In this document: one piece after another, positions 46,651 to 58,936 of the stretch
Position numbering within the stretch: the first letter of the stretch is position 1
How the letters are laid out: every line of letters begins with the position of its first letter
Source: Crotalaria pallida
Taxonomy: Eukaryota > Streptophyta > Magnoliopsida > Fabales > Fabaceae
Length of the DNA: 64,000 nucleotides
Assembly (NCBI GenBank): GCA_037953625.1
Contig: CM075650.1
Span: 5,830,501-5,894,500, forward strand
Reading direction: 5' to 3'
Translations under genes and position numbers: made by a program
The notes under the pieces: model-generated
What the model saw: only the letters and a program-made list of their open reading frames with translations
Database searches by the model: none
What the model was told of the DNA's origin: nothing

Positions 46651-47845
46651 TGACTTTGAATTCCTTGTTTTGTTTAGGACCTTGACTATGTAATCCTTAT
46701 ATTATAGCTATGGGGTTTTCGGGGAAATTTTGGGTCTTGTAATACTGTTAGCAATATTTTCCCCTGATGTGTTATGGCTTAATAGGTCTATCCTATGTAT
46801 TTTGCTAATTATGACTTCTGCCGTCTACTTAATGTTCTATTTGCGTTGTTATGTATGAACCTTTATGCCTGTAATGAAGTGTCTTGGTTAATCATCACCG
46901 TTTCCTGTCTATGCTATGCCTAATCCATGCTGCGCTTATATGTCTACTTGATGCATATCCTTTGCATAACAACTGCATGAATTACCCCTAATTCTCATTG
47001 CTTTAGCTTAGCTTGTACAATGAAGAACAGACGAAGGGTTTGAAAAGCAAAACTCATCGCATGACACACCGAGGATACACCCTGTACAACAGTTCGGAGG
47101 GTAATAGATATAGCATTCGAAGTGGTTCCCAACCACTCAAAACTGATTCTGCATTGTAACTGTCCTTGTCTGCATATTGTAACCGGTTACAGACTCAGCT
47201 AACCGGTTAGGTCATGCAGCAGGACAATTAATTTGAATAAGAGAGGTTTGTACGGATTGAGATTCTTGCTTTACGGTTTCATCGGAACAATTCGAACACT
47301 AACTTAAAGGCGAGAACATCGAATTAGATAAGAATTTCAAATGAAAGATGATAAAAGGAGTATGGGATATTTGAATTACAACTGTCACTCTTCCGAAACA
47401 AGGGGTGAGTAACCTTTGGGATGTATCTATTGTGGTAAGATTAAGTGCTAACAGCTGATCGTACCACATCAAGTTTAAGAATAAACTATTCCTTTCACCA
47501 CAGTGAATACGTGTTTCCTCCCCATTGAATTCCCTAATGGTCATTTCCCAAAATGACTACGTCATTGATTCATTTTTGGATTTACTGGACCAATACTCGA
47601 ATTTCACCATGACAACAAATTTAAAAAAAAATATTACCTCACATCTAAGCTTCACTTCGACCATCTGGTTTTCTCACTACATAATCTAACCCACTTGCTA
47701 AAAGCCAACCCAATATCAACTTGGACCCAATGAGTGAGCTTGTGAGAACAGAGTTCCCTGGAAGTAGCACAGTCATTGGAAATTTAATGCTTGAAATCAT
47801 ACCTCAGGAACCAAGAATAGGATCATTTTCTCTGATACCACAAAA
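46651..47845. other. D interior between antisense ORF and PBS
   Basis: No further gene. Contains a TAACCGGTTA pair near 47181-47208. It ends with the PBS: TCTGATACCA at 47831-47840, read on the minus strand as TGGTATCAGA, five bases from the right LTR. Confidence 0.6.
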
Positions 47846-50800
47846 TGTAACACTCTTTCGATACACTTAATAAAATAGAATAATTAAATGCATTTATAAA
47901 CGAGTTTGAGACTGCTGTTTGAAAGATTTTCTTTATTTCGTGAAATCTTGGCTGAAATTTCAAAACTAAACCTGATTCCACATAGGTTGATAAAATTTTC
48001 CCTTGATCTATAGGAAACTTAAGTTCCTAAAACAAAATGTGTATGATAACTTCAGAGTTGGTGGTAAAATATTGAGATCAGCTCATAGAATTAAATAAAT
48101 CATCAAAAAGGGGTTTTGACGGATATTTTTATATTAAAGTAAAGTAATTGTACCAAAGAACTTAAAATGTTATCTGAGGTTCTCATTTTCCAAATATATA
48201 ACCTAGATATTAACACAGAAAAGTCATAGAGCTGATCCGAGTTCTTGGTTCCATCGTCTATTACATTTACTTTCCGACATGCTGTACACATCACTGAAAG
48301 TCTCTTTTTACTCTGTTCTCCAATGCTCTCCATGGGTCTCCTACCCTTACTCAACAACGAGAAAGTCATAATGTTGATCCCTAACCTACAAAGGCACGGG
48401 AGTAAGCATTTCCGTTTGCATAATCAAATGAGATAGATATAAGAACCATAATGTTAACAATCACAGTTATTCAAGTATCACACAAAATGCAAGTACATAT
48501 GAGCACGCTCCTTTTTAATACTTTTAATCTTGTAATGCAAATGGCATGATGCATGGTTCCATCCACAACCGAGGCCTCCAATCATGTTGGATATCTGGCA
48601 AATGATATCCCAGTGTTCCCAGAACACCACCAAATGTTCCCAGAACGAATGGCAAACCGTACTTGAAAAAAAAACAAACACAACTCCCAGAGTGTGTATC
48701 ACGTTCCCAGAACGTCTACGTTCCCAGAACGTATTAAACCAGGTCCCGGACACTGGCCACATATTTATAATGTGTCATCAAGTCGGTTAAAATCCTGGTA
48801 CTCCCAGAGTACCCTTCTAATATTCCCGGAATATGAGAATTATTCCTTGCCAACCTATCCTCCATTCCAATACAAATGAATGCATCACTTACATGATAGC
48901 TTTTATCTTTGATTTATCCATTTGTGATTTAGGTGAATCTCGTAATTCCCTTGGAATGATAGGTTTGAGGTATCAACCTTGGCATAATTGAAATACACTT
49001 CAGTTACTTTTAGTCATACAAGTGATCTTGAATTGAGTAGACTTAGCCATGGTAATCCCTCCCTTTTTAAAAGACCAAATTCTCATTCTGCAAATACAGA
49101 CACTAACCGGTTACAGTCCCAGACTAACCGGTTATAGTCTCATGTCTGAATTGTTTTACCATGGAAATTTAAGAAATCTCCTTTGTCTTGAGCTCTCTAC
49201 TCAGCTCACAGACCACTCTTATCCTGGCTTTGTACCTCAAACCTATTGTGCTTATCATTCCCAGGCCTAAATCCACAAATTTATGGATAACTTAACTTTT
49301 AAGTTATCACATACTTTAAGATAATGATTCGTCTCCCACAAGCCAAATCCAACAGGGATTTTATCATCTACTTTATAGGCTAGTATCTATTGGAATTAGA
49401 GTTAAATTTGAGTAAGGACAATAGAAGCTTTTACCAACTTTAACAGCACATTCTTCTTTTAAAATTACACAGTATCTAACCGGTTACGAAAATCGTCTAT
49501 CCGGTTAGATTAGACAGTCTGTGTATTACAAATAGGTTTTTGGAAAACATTTTCTTCCAATACTCAATTCTAACTCCATTCAATAGTCATATAAGCCCTT
49601 ATACTTTGAGAAATTTCTGCTCAACCTCAGCACAACCTCAAATCTTGCATACATGACCTTTAAAGCATCAATTTTTCACATATACTACATATATGCACAC
49701 ATAACAGCAAATGCCAACACATAACTCTTATTCATCAATGTACTTTTCAAATTAATGCATTCATATCATTTGCAGTAAGTCCATAGACCCTTGGTAAATA
49801 GAGTTTACTATTTTAATGGCCTCCAAGCCTTTAACTATTATACACTATGCCCTTTTGTGAGTCTCAGGGTGACTCCACCTATTAACTCATGAAATCCATT
49901 CTCATTCTAGAAACAGAAAGCTTCTCCCTTACCTTAAGGTTGATTTTGATGAAGCTCAACACTGAAACTTGAAGAGAATTCACCATTCCTTCACAAATCC
50001 TATGCTCTGTTTCAGTCACGATTTTCTCTCAATCATGTTCAAAGACCAGAAGATTGAACCTATCCTTGGACCAAAGAAATTAGGGAAAACTATCAAAATT
50101 CAAACTAGGTAACATGCACTAGCTTTGGAAACTGGTTTGAGGCTTGTAGAGTACATGTGCTTACCAGGATCATGCCCTAAACAGAACCTCACGAAATGAT
50201 TTCTGATTCTGGACAGACCTCCCCCTCAATCTTTTAAGGCTCATAACTTCTTCAATACTCACTCTCAAGTCATTCTCTATACCTCAATGTAAAGCTGGAA
50301 GACTCAGTTTTAACATAGTGTATCTCATTTAGTCTTACTCTCAAAGATTGGAGAGAAATTAACAGAGCAATTTAGAAACCCTAATTCAGTCTCACACTAA
50401 CACTTTATCAGCAAAAATCCTCAATTTGCCGCACAATTCACATATTTATAGAGAAATTGGTGAGCATGCAGCTCGACACGTATCCTTCACTGGAGACACG
50501 AGTGGATTTCGTGGCAATTCCTGGTAAATTGGTGGATTACTCATCAAACTCCACTATCTGGGTTTTCTGAGTTCATCGTGTAACCAGTTACAAGGTCTTC
50601 CTAACCGGTTACCTACTGATGAATTTCAGAAAATTATTAGTTTAATAATTCTTTTCCTATAAGTCCCTTTTAATATTATACTTAGGTACTGGCTTTGGGA
50701 CTAAAATGCAATACCTATATATTTTGATTATACCCTTGCCAACGCTCATCTTTACCCCTATGTAAATATCATTATAGAATTAAGTTGAAATATAAATTTA

Positions 50801-50870
50801 AAAGAGCTCAATATCAAACTTTGTGATGAATTCTCGCAGTATCCGGAAGACGAAAATTTGGGGTGTTACA
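47846..50870 (-). repeat. Element D, 5' LTR (right)
   Basis: Partner of 41020-44045 with few scattered substitutions. Hairpin array at 48613-48835. One CCGG palindrome is mutated (TATCCGGTTA near 49499) where the left LTR keeps TAACCGGTTA. Confidence 0.93.
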
Positions 50871-51949
50871 GGTATGGGAGAAGTTTACCTTATACTAGAT
50901 TGAGACTAAAATCAAGTGATTTAGGATTTGAGTCAACAATGACTAAAAAGAGCATTATGTGTTTAGAGTTAAAAGGCTTGGAGGCCAATTCTGTGTCTCA
51001 ATTCTTTTTGAGCAAAGTTAATAACCTGCATGCAAGCTATTCTGATGATTGAATCATAATTTAAAGGTTTATTATGAGTTTTGTGATATCAAGTTGTGTT
51101 TATGTGGAATTATATGCAATTTGAGTATCTAAATTGAATGCATGCAAGATAAATATGTTGCTATGGTTGAACATGTTTATTTTAAGGTATGTGAACTCTT
51201 TTGAGTGTTGAAATTGGTTAGATTTGGGTATTGAAAATAATGGTATGCAAAACCTCATTTTTCAGTGTACAGACTGCATAATCTAACCGGTTATTCGATA
51301 TTTGTAATCGGTTAGATACTGTAAATTTTCAAAGAAAATGAATTTCTGAAATTGGCCTTGTGTTCTTACCATTTTTACTCAAGTCTATACTCTAATTTCA
51401 CTTGACGTCAATCTGAAAACATATTGATAAATAATATTTGGTTCAGATTGAAATTGAGGAGTTAATGCCTTAATGTTATGAGATAATTTCAAGAGGAAAT
51501 TGTGCTCATTTGGGATTGAATTGTGATTTAGACTTTTGAATGATGAAATCAGTGGGTTTGAGGTATAAAACAATGTTGAAACTTGTTTATGGATTGGGTA
51601 GAGAATTCAAGAAAAAGAGTTTTTTGAATTGCAATGGTTAACAAGTTCAGGTCTGTAATTCTAACCGGTTAGCCTGAGACTGTACCTGAAACTGAAAAAT
51701 AAAAGTTAAGTCTTTTAAGTGAAAAGTGAATACCATTGGTTAAGTTTTTCCCAATCCAAGCCTAATGGCATGTTTTTAAGTTAATTCATGGATGAATTTT
51801 GGTGCCAAAGGTTATACCTCAAATTAATCATTCAAAAGAGAAATTGAGATATTTCTAAATCACAATAATTAAATTAAAGATAAAACCAACCTTAATAATT
51901 GTGCATTCATGCATAGAGAATGGAAGATGGGTTGGTAGGAAACGATTAT

Positions 51950-52153
51950 CATATTCTGGGAATATGAGGAGGGTACTCCGGGAGTACCAAATTTGTAACC
52001 TACTTGATGACACATTTTGGGAATGTGGCCAGTGTCTGGGACATGGTTTTTATGCGTTCCGGGAACGTGATGCACACTCTGGGAGTGATGCTTGTTTTTC
52101 CAAGTATGGTTTGGCATACGTTCTGGGAACGAATGTCAGTGTTCCGGGAACAC
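51950..52153. repeat. Hairpin array in E LTR
   Basis: In element sense: CATATTC-TGG-GAATATG, GGTACTC-CGG-GAGTACC, an ACATT/AATGT unit, a short GTC-TGG-GAC unit, CGTTC-CGG-GAACG, CACTC-TGG-GAGTG, CGTTC-TGG-GAACG, GTGTTC-CGG-GAACAC. The stems are kept while the centre switches between CGG and TGG. Confidence 0.85.
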
Positions 52154-52377
52154 AACGGTGTATTGGATGGACGTCCAAGATGGACTTTTGTTAGAGGCCT
52201 CAGTGGTGGATAGACATCATGCATCATGCCACTTGCATTATAAGAGATATAATGTTGAAAATTGGTATGCTCATATATACTTGCATTATTGTCTGTCCAT
52301 GATATACTTGTGTTTGTATTTTAGTCTTTATTGATTATGTATATGTGTATACTTACTCCCTATGCCCTGTTTAGGTG

Positions 52378-52851
52378 ATGGCCAGATACCTAGACTGCAT
52401 CGAGATACGCCCTATCCCTAGTGGTATATAGACGTACGAGGAGCACCGAGCCACCTTTGAAGGGGAGGTGGAGATCACTCTCTACCACCCTAACCCTCTG
52501 GTTTGGGTGCGACCTCGTAGATTTAGGATTCCTTTAGTCTATACTATGCATGTTCCACCCTTTTACTCATATAGAGGACCACCCCCGGCTCGACCAGTGC
52601 GCCGATTTCATAGTTTTCGCTTTAGAACTGCCACTCGTACTCATCCTTCTTCCCATAGAGTTGTTACTGAGGAGACTCCTTCTCCTGGTCAGACTGACTT
52701 TGAGAGGACTGCTTCTGCAGATCCTAGACCCAATGGTGGGGTCTCTGCACAGTCGGGCAAGGTCGAGGAGGACCCTGTGGAGGATGAGGACGAGGAAGAA
52801 GTGTCTGTCGAGCCTACTGTTTCTGCTAGAGGTGGACCTGCTGGTTCCTAG
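52378..52851 (+). pseudogene. LTR-internal ORF in E, one nonsense change
   Basis: Starts MARYLDCIEIRPIPSGI and then has TAG at 52429-52431 where A has a TGG tryptophan codon. The rest stays in frame to 52851 (VEITLYHPNPL, RPRRFRIPLVYTMHVPPFY, acidic tail VEEDPVEDEDEEE). It is preceded by TTTAGGTG, as in A. Homologous to 1596-2069. Confidence 0.75.
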
Positions 52852-53492
52852 GAGCATGCATAGCATAGATGTTTTGGATCCTAGGTCTAGGGATAGAGCT
52901 GCAGGGGATCAGAGGAGCTGTTGAGGACATGGATGACCTGCTCTGGGACTTCTATTTTGATTTTGTCATATATTGTATATATTTTGAGAGGTCTTAGAGT
53001 GAGGTCTATTTTGAGCAACTGGTTATGTATATGTTTCATCAAAACTTGCTATCTCGACTTTTGTTACTTGCTATGGTGATACTGGTGGGGGTTTTATTAT
53101 GATATATATATATATATGATGTTTTCTTACCTCAGCAGTGCCCCACAAGTATTATTTTTACTTCCGCATACTTTGATTTTGGTTCAAAAGGATTCGACAA
53201 TAAGTTTATATTCTATATGTTCGATCATACTCATGAGACAAATAATATGTTTTTAATAAATGTTACGAATATGTTGCATTGTGTTAAAAAGACATTGTCT
53301 CGAGAGCCTTTTTGTAATTAAGATATTATTAAGCCGAATTCAAATTATTCGTCAAAGTTAAAAGGTATTTATAATTGAGCAAGTACAAATTAAAAAGGAA
53401 AATTTTTCTATACCCAATTTTTGATAGCAAGTATTCTATATTTGGAAATATTTATTATTTTCAAGATATAAAACAAGGGTGTCACACGTTGG

Positions 53493-53555
53493 TGGTATCA
53501 GAGCATTGGTCATGTCCCTCATGACCCTGATGATGCAGCTAAGTATGGTATTCAA
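53493..53555 (+). other. PBS and leader of element E, cut by F
   Basis: TGGTATCAGAGC at 53493-53504, then a leader matching A (reverse complement of about 8970-9022). It stops at GGTATTCAA where F begins. Intact E would continue TGTCAATTGG as in A. Confidence 0.88.
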
Positions 53556-54122
53556 TGTAACACCCCGATTCGGCATTTACTAGGATAATAAAATCTTTTC
53601 GTCATTTCCGATAGTATCGATACTTTTGAAAACGTATTGGCATAGTAAGAATAGGGGATACTATCCATTCGTTTATTTCGCGGAACTAATACCATTTTCA
53701 AATAATGTAACCGAATTCTTTTAAATAAAACTAAATCAGAGTAAGCGGAAACAGTGGAACTACATGATTGTAATGTAAAAAATAATGTACATATATATAA
53801 GTAGGTCATAACATACATAGTTCCATAGTCACATCTCCAAGATCCAACTACAAGTCCATGACAGATCTATCTCAAAATAAAACCATAACCCTAGAGCTCT
53901 CGAAAACATATCTATAAAATATACATATCAAAATATGAACTCTAGAGGTGGTCACATAGATATGATCGTAGCAGTAGTAGTAGTAGAAGTAACAGTCTCC
54001 AGGTAGCAGAAATAAACATCATCATCAACAGCAGCAGCAGCATCTCCTCCACAGCATCCCCACATCGGATCCCCTGATCCTCATCATGTACCATATGCAC
54101 ATACCTAGGGATCATCGTCCCT

Positions 54123-54574
54123 CTACTGACTCCCGGTAGAATGAACGACTGGCTCGCCTCCGCTCTCGTCCTCCACGGGGTCCTCCTCGATCTCATCCGA
54201 TGGAGTGGGTACCCGACCACTGGGTACCGGGTCAGGAGATGGTGAGACCCTAACTGGGCTCCTCGGATCAGAAGGGGGAGTCTCCTCACGGACGACTCTC
54301 GAAGAAAAATGGTGTGAGCGGGTAGGTCGAAAACGAAAACTGTGATATGAGCGAGCTGGTCGTGTGGGAGGTGGTCCATGATATGTGTAAAAAGGGGGTA
54401 CGTGCATAGTGTATATGATGGGAATCCTAAACCTACGAGGACGAAATCGAATCAGCGGGTTCGGGTGGTAGAAGGTAACCTCTACCTCCCCTCTAACACC
54501 GCGCGATGGTCCTCTTAGATCCATATGCCACTAGGAAGTGGTCGAATCTCGATGCAAGCGATGTAACGTGACAT
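54123..54574 (-). pseudogene. LTR-internal ORF in F, broken
   Basis: ATG at 54574 reads MSRYIACIEIRPLPSGIW, clearly homologous to the A ORF. A TAA follows two codons later, and a one-base shift moves the frame to VEVTFYHPNPLIRFRPRRF, YTMHVPPFYTYHG and an acidic tail (EIEEDPVEDESGG). TGTAGGTG precedes the ATG, again splice-acceptor-like. The F LTR is far diverged from A at the DNA level, while these protein blocks are well kept. Confidence 0.72.
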
Positions 54575-54851
54575 CACCTACAAGGGCATAGGGGTATGCA
54601 ATTCTACACACATAATCAATAGAGCATAAATATATGTACAATGTGAATGTATAGACATTCAATAATTAACAACAATCACATTTAGCATTTAGCAGTTATT
54701 GAATGCAAGTAGGATGCTCATACTTATTTCATTTATCAACATTATTTTAGATGAGTGGCATGATGTATGAACCTAGCTCTTAAGCCTATCTCCATCATTC
54801 TATGACACTCTCTGACGTCCATCCTTTACTCCGTCCAGCAGTCAACAGTGC

Positions 54852-55199
54852 GTTGTACTCCTAGGTGTACAACATTCGTACATTCACCAAGAATGTACAC
54901 GACAAGCTTGGTATACGTGCCACCCGAGCAACGTCTCGTCATCCAAACGGTATAACCATATCAGCATCTCACTATGCCGACCACGTCGTCAACCATAACG
55001 TGTCATCAAGCGAGCCGTCAATTGACACTCCCAGAGGCCCTCCTCATGTTACCAAAACATGATAAACGATCTATCATCCAAACTCCAGAATGAATGCATT
55101 ATTTTAACTTAAAGGAAATTGATTGGTATATAATGTGCCACCCGAGCAACGTCCCGTCATCCTAACGGTATAATTATATTAATCAATTTCTTTTAAGTC
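54852..55199. repeat. Variable-arm hairpins in F LTR
   Basis: GTTGTAC/GTACAAC around TCCTAGGT (54852-54873). GTACATTC/GAATGTAC around ACCAA (54878-54898). CATGTT/AACATG around the same ACCAA (55045-55061). A roughly 40-nt core starting GTGCCACCCGAGCAACGTC occurs at about 54916-54952 with short arms TGGTATA/TATAACCA. It recurs at about 55134-55170 inside a long stem of nearly 28 bp (ACTTAAAGGAAATTGATT and its complement, ending about 55199). Confidence 0.82.
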
Positions 55200-55279
55200 T
55201 AGATCCCTTGGATTATTGCTATTTAATCATTAACCAAATGATTCAGAATTAAAAATGGTATTTTTAATATTCTGGGTAA

Positions 55280-55615
55280 AACTACTCGAGTGTTCTTCAG
55301 AATACTCGAGTGTTCTTAAATTCTTTCCAGATTACTCGAGTAGTTCTCAGTTACTTGAGTTCTTCATGCCTTTCTGAGGATTTGGGTTTCAGATTCATAA
55401 AAATACTCGAGTAATTCATGAGTACTCGAGTGTTCTTCACCAATTCCAGAACACTCGAATGACTCCTGCATTACTCGAGTGGTTTACCATAAAATGTCCC
55501 CATACATCAGTTGATATTCGAGTTCTGGGCCTGGTACTCGAGTGTTTATAACAAAATACACACTATTTTAACACGAAATACTCGAGTATAAAGCCAAGTA
55601 CTCGAGTCTTTTCTT
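55280..55615. repeat. ACTCGAGT palindrome field in F LTR
   Basis: About a dozen ACTCGAGT or TACTCGAGTA sites, some with one mismatch, spaced roughly 15-40 bp. It occupies the LTR position where A has TAACCGGTTA pairs and B has TTAATCGATTAA. Confidence 0.88.
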
Positions 55616-56351
55616 ACAGAACAGACTGGAAACTTGGTTTTAACATACCATTTTCAATTCCAACCATTTCTAAACCAATCCAATGATCAACAGAGTTCAT
55701 ACAAAATATATTGAGCATGTCTAAACACTTAAAACGCATCAAATAACAGATTTGACATGGGATCCCATGATAATGCATAAAACATGAAAATTCACAACCT
55801 AGCATACCAAATTACAATATACTCAATAAACTTGTGAATTCATGTTCAAGACAGCTTGCATGCAACATATGTGACTTGCTCACAACAAATTTAGAGCACA
55901 ATTTGGTCTCCAAACCAATTTCCCTATTCAATCTAAGCCCTTAGAGCCTCTTGGTGGCTCTCTAATTAAATTCATGCAATTTAAACTCTATCTAGTGAAT
56001 AGAAAGCTTTCCCCTTACCTCAAAATCGTGTGAGAACTGAAATTGGACAGAAAAACGAACTCCAAGCTAGTTTCCCCAAGAACCATATGACAGCAACACA
56101 GTTTTGAGTGAGGTCATAAAACCAGAGATTTTGATTGTGAAATCATGCAAAAAAATTGGGGAAAATAATTAGAAATCGTTCTCTGCAACATGCATAAGAG
56201 AATGGAATGAAATTGAAGTCTCAAAAGTTCAAGAGCTTACCAAAATCAATGGCTCAAGTAAGCTCCAGGAACTGAAAACAGCTTCAACTCCTTCCCTTCT
56301 CAGATTCGATTCTCACTCTATACTTGCATTCGACTAACACTACTGGAAAAA

Positions 56352-56930
56352 AGGGTTTTGAAATCGTGGTTTTAAAATTGGTCGTATGAAATCCGGTTTA
56401 AAAAAAAAACGTGGTGGCAATTTTGTAAATAAATTCTAACTTTTAAAATCGGTCGTTTTAAGACCGATTTCAAAAGTATTTTCTAACTCGGTCATTTCCT
56501 CAGCTGAGTTAGAAAGTCATTATTATTTATTTAATTTTTTTTATTTTTAATACTTTCGAACTCGGTCACTATTGACCGATTTCAAAAGTATTTTCTAACT
56601 CGGTCATTTCCTCAGCTGAGTTAGAAAGTCATTATTATTTATTTAATTTTTTTATTTTTAATACTTTCTAACTCGGTCACTATTGACCGATTTCAAAAGT
56701 ACTTTCTAACTCGATCATTTCCTCAGCTGAGTTAGAAAGTCATTATTATTTATTTAATTTTTTTTATTTTTAATACTTTCTAACTCGGTCACTATTGACC
56801 AATTTCAAAAGTATTTTCTAACTCGGTCATTTCCTTAACCGAGTTAGAAAGTCATTATTATTTATTTAATTTTTTTTATTTTTAATACTTTCTAACTCGG
56901 TCACTATTGACCGATTTTAAATATTTGAAG
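56352..56930. repeat. Left subterminal tandem repeats of the CACTA element
   Basis: Four to five units of about 111 bp. Each has TTCTAACTCGGTC...GAGTTAGAA as inverted arms and CGGTC-ACTATT-GACCG. In the unit near 56816 the arms pair over 12 bp (TTCTAACTCGGT/ACCGAGTTAGAA). Confidence 0.88.
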
Positions 56931-57039
56931 GCAGAATTAAAAAATGAAAAAAGGACCTTCGAATTCGGTCATTTTGACCGAGTTAATAAGTCCTTCCCCA
57001 AAAAATGATAATAGGCGCGCATACATAGTGAAGTTCCAG

Positions 57040-57345
57040 CCAAAAAGCCAAAGAAAAGTCCTCCGTCGCATAACCCTCTCTTTCTCTCAAAAAGCCAAAA
57101 CCTATAACTCTCTCACATAACTCTCTTTCTCTCACACCGGCCTCCTTCGTCGCATAACCCTCCACCATTTGCTCGCAGCCGCCACTGTTCGCTCGTGGCT
57201 CGTGGCTCATGGCTGATCTCGTCACTCCTCGCACGTGGGTCGTGGCTGCTGTTCTCTCGTGGCGGTTCAGTGTCGCTCGTCGCCGAGGAGAAGAGGTCGC
57301 CGCGCCGTTGTTCGCTCGTGGCGGTTCGGTTCCTCTCGCCACCGT
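57040..57345. other. GC-rich captured sequence, 5' of solo LTR
   Basis: Locally CpG-rich DNA, unlike the AT-rich surroundings, with repeated TCGTGGC phrases. It continues after the solo LTR at 58932. It could be a captured 5' UTR or exon, but no protein family is recognised. A short ORF here is not convincing. Confidence 0.4.
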
Positions 57346-58931
57346 TGTTAGTTCCATGATGAACATGATGAATGTTTTGATAATGACAAAGTGTTTTTGA
57401 ACAAGCTGCATGTGTTGATCAAGTTTCAAGCTCAACAAGCAACAACAAACATCAAATGAAGAAGAGAGAAAGCAAGCTCATGAAGACCTAAGTTTGAGTG
57501 TATTTGTATTTCTTTTATCTTTTGCCTCTCAAGCTTCATAGGTTTTTTATTTGGGTAGATTATTATAGAGGGTAGTGAATCTCATTCATAAGTCATGATT
57601 AAATCATAATTTGAGTTTTCACTTAATCTAGAATCAATAGGTGGCTTAAAGGTTTTAAAGGAAAGGTTGGATTTTGAGAAAACAAGTTTTGAACATGTAC
57701 AGTACCAACTTAATCGATTAAGTGATAACTTAATCGAGTACTACTCGAGTACACGACTTGCTTAATCGATTAAATACTGCTGAACTGATTTTTAAAATAC
57801 GTTTTTCACTTCTCAAAATCAGTTTTCAAGTGCTACAACTTTTGGGTATTCTATATAAACCTTTTCCTATTATTTGTGATTAGTTAGAATCATTTTCATA
57901 CAAGTTTTACAAAGAATCAAGCCACTCTATTCTCTCTCATTTTCTAAAGATCAAAGTTCTCATATTTTCATATTCTTTGATCAAGAATCTTTGAATCTCT
58001 TATGGTGAATTGTCATAACTCTTGATTGAGATTCATAGGATTGTTTTGTGTTTTCTATTGTGTTGTAATCTTTGCAAGAAGGCAAGCCACTACAACAAAC
58101 AAGAAGTCTTGGTGTGTCGATTTTATCATCAAGCAACGTTCATTGAAGAAGAAGAAGTCTTGGTTGTGAATCAAGCAAGTGAAGCCTTGGTGTGTGGTTT
58201 ATCATCAAGCAATTGAAGACTTGTTGTGTCGATTATCAACAAGGGGTAGAGGTTAGATTAGAGAGAATATCAATAGGATTACAAGGCAAGGGTGTCGGTT
58301 ATCTCTTGTAAGCTAGCAAGAAGGGAGTCTTGTGAGGCAATCACTTGTAATTTGAGAACTCTAATTCCTCATAGTGAAGAATCTCTCTTGGTTGAAGAGG
58401 GGACTGGATGTAGCTTTCAAGTGGATGAAAGTGAACCAGGATAAATCACTGTGTCGTATCTCTAAACCCTTACTCTTTATATTCAAGTCATTTGATTGCG
58501 TTCTTGATTGAAAACCTAGAAAGATTGATTTTCATAATTGATTGAATTGAATCTTTGATTGTTCAAATTGATAAAGGGAAAATCATTTTCATAACTAGGT
58601 TAATCAATAAGAATATAGGTGTTAATCATTTCCGCTGAATCTCTGATCTTGCATGTGAATTGATTGATTTTCGTATTCGAATGAAAAATTGATTTTTCTG
58701 TTTTCTGTCATATTTAATCGATTAAGTTCAAGTTTAATCGAGTACTACTCGAGTAAATTGCAGGTTAATCGATTAAGTGCTGTAGAATTTGCAAAAATCA
58801 TTTGTTTTGATTGTTTAGATTTGTTTCGTTCGAAAATCTTTCAAGGTAGCTTCAACACCTATTCAACCCCCCCTTCTAGGTGTATTCCTAGGGTTCCTAA
58901 GTCTCTCCAACCACCAATTGCGGTTTCCTCA
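57346..58931. mobile_element. Ty1/copia solo LTR inside the CACTA element
   Basis: 1586 bp from TGTTAGTTCC to GGTTTCCTCA, flanked by perfect 5-bp repeats ACCGT (57341-57345 and 58932-58936). The phrase CTATTCAACCCCCCCTTCTAG near its right end is common in large copia (SIRE/Maximus type) elements. There is no interior, so it is the product of LTR-LTR recombination. It contains TTAATCGATTAA and ACTCGAGT palindromes at about 57709-57770 and 58712-58775. Confidence 0.82.
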
Positions 58932-58936
58932 ACCGT

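Larger units (their letters stand above)
41020..50870 (-). mobile_element. Element D: non-autonomous large-LTR element with antisense ORF
   Basis: Complete minus-strand element inserted in the E LTR, with perfect TSD GGTAT (41015-41019 and 50871-50875). LTRs are 41020-44045 and 47846-50870, about 3.03 kb each and almost identical by eye, so it is young. The interior is only 3.8 kb and has no Gag, protease, RT or integrase. It has a PBS (TGGTATCAGAG) by the right LTR, a purine tract by the left LTR, and a 427-codon ORF on the opposite strand. It fits the LARD class (large retrotransposon derivative). LTR landmarks (hairpins, CCGG palindromes) show kinship to A and E, but the LTR ORF is missing. 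Confidence 0.93.
50876..53486 (+). mobile_element. Element E 5' LTR, second part
   Basis: Continues the A-family LTR after D: GGTATGGGAGAAG matches the reverse complement of the A LTR near 3570. It holds a hairpin array (51950-52153), CCGG palindromes (51283, 51662; one decayed near 51306), the LTR ORF (52378-52851), and the edge GTGTCACA at 53486. Confidence 0.9.
53556..56337 (-). mobile_element. Element F LTR, left part (Tekay-like, minus orientation)
   Basis: Starts TGTAACACCCCGATTCGG inside the E leader. It contains the broken LTR ORF (54123-54574), hairpins (54852-55199), and a field of ACTCGAGT palindromes (about 55280-55615). The order matches A. Interrupted at 56337 by the CACTA element; 63970-64000 is its continuation. 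Its interior and right end lie outside the window. Confidence 0.8.

Noticed and set aside
57209..57400. 63-codon ORF in the GC-rich patch of the CACTA element
   Set aside because: It runs across the solo LTR junction at 57346, so its end is accidental. No family recognised.
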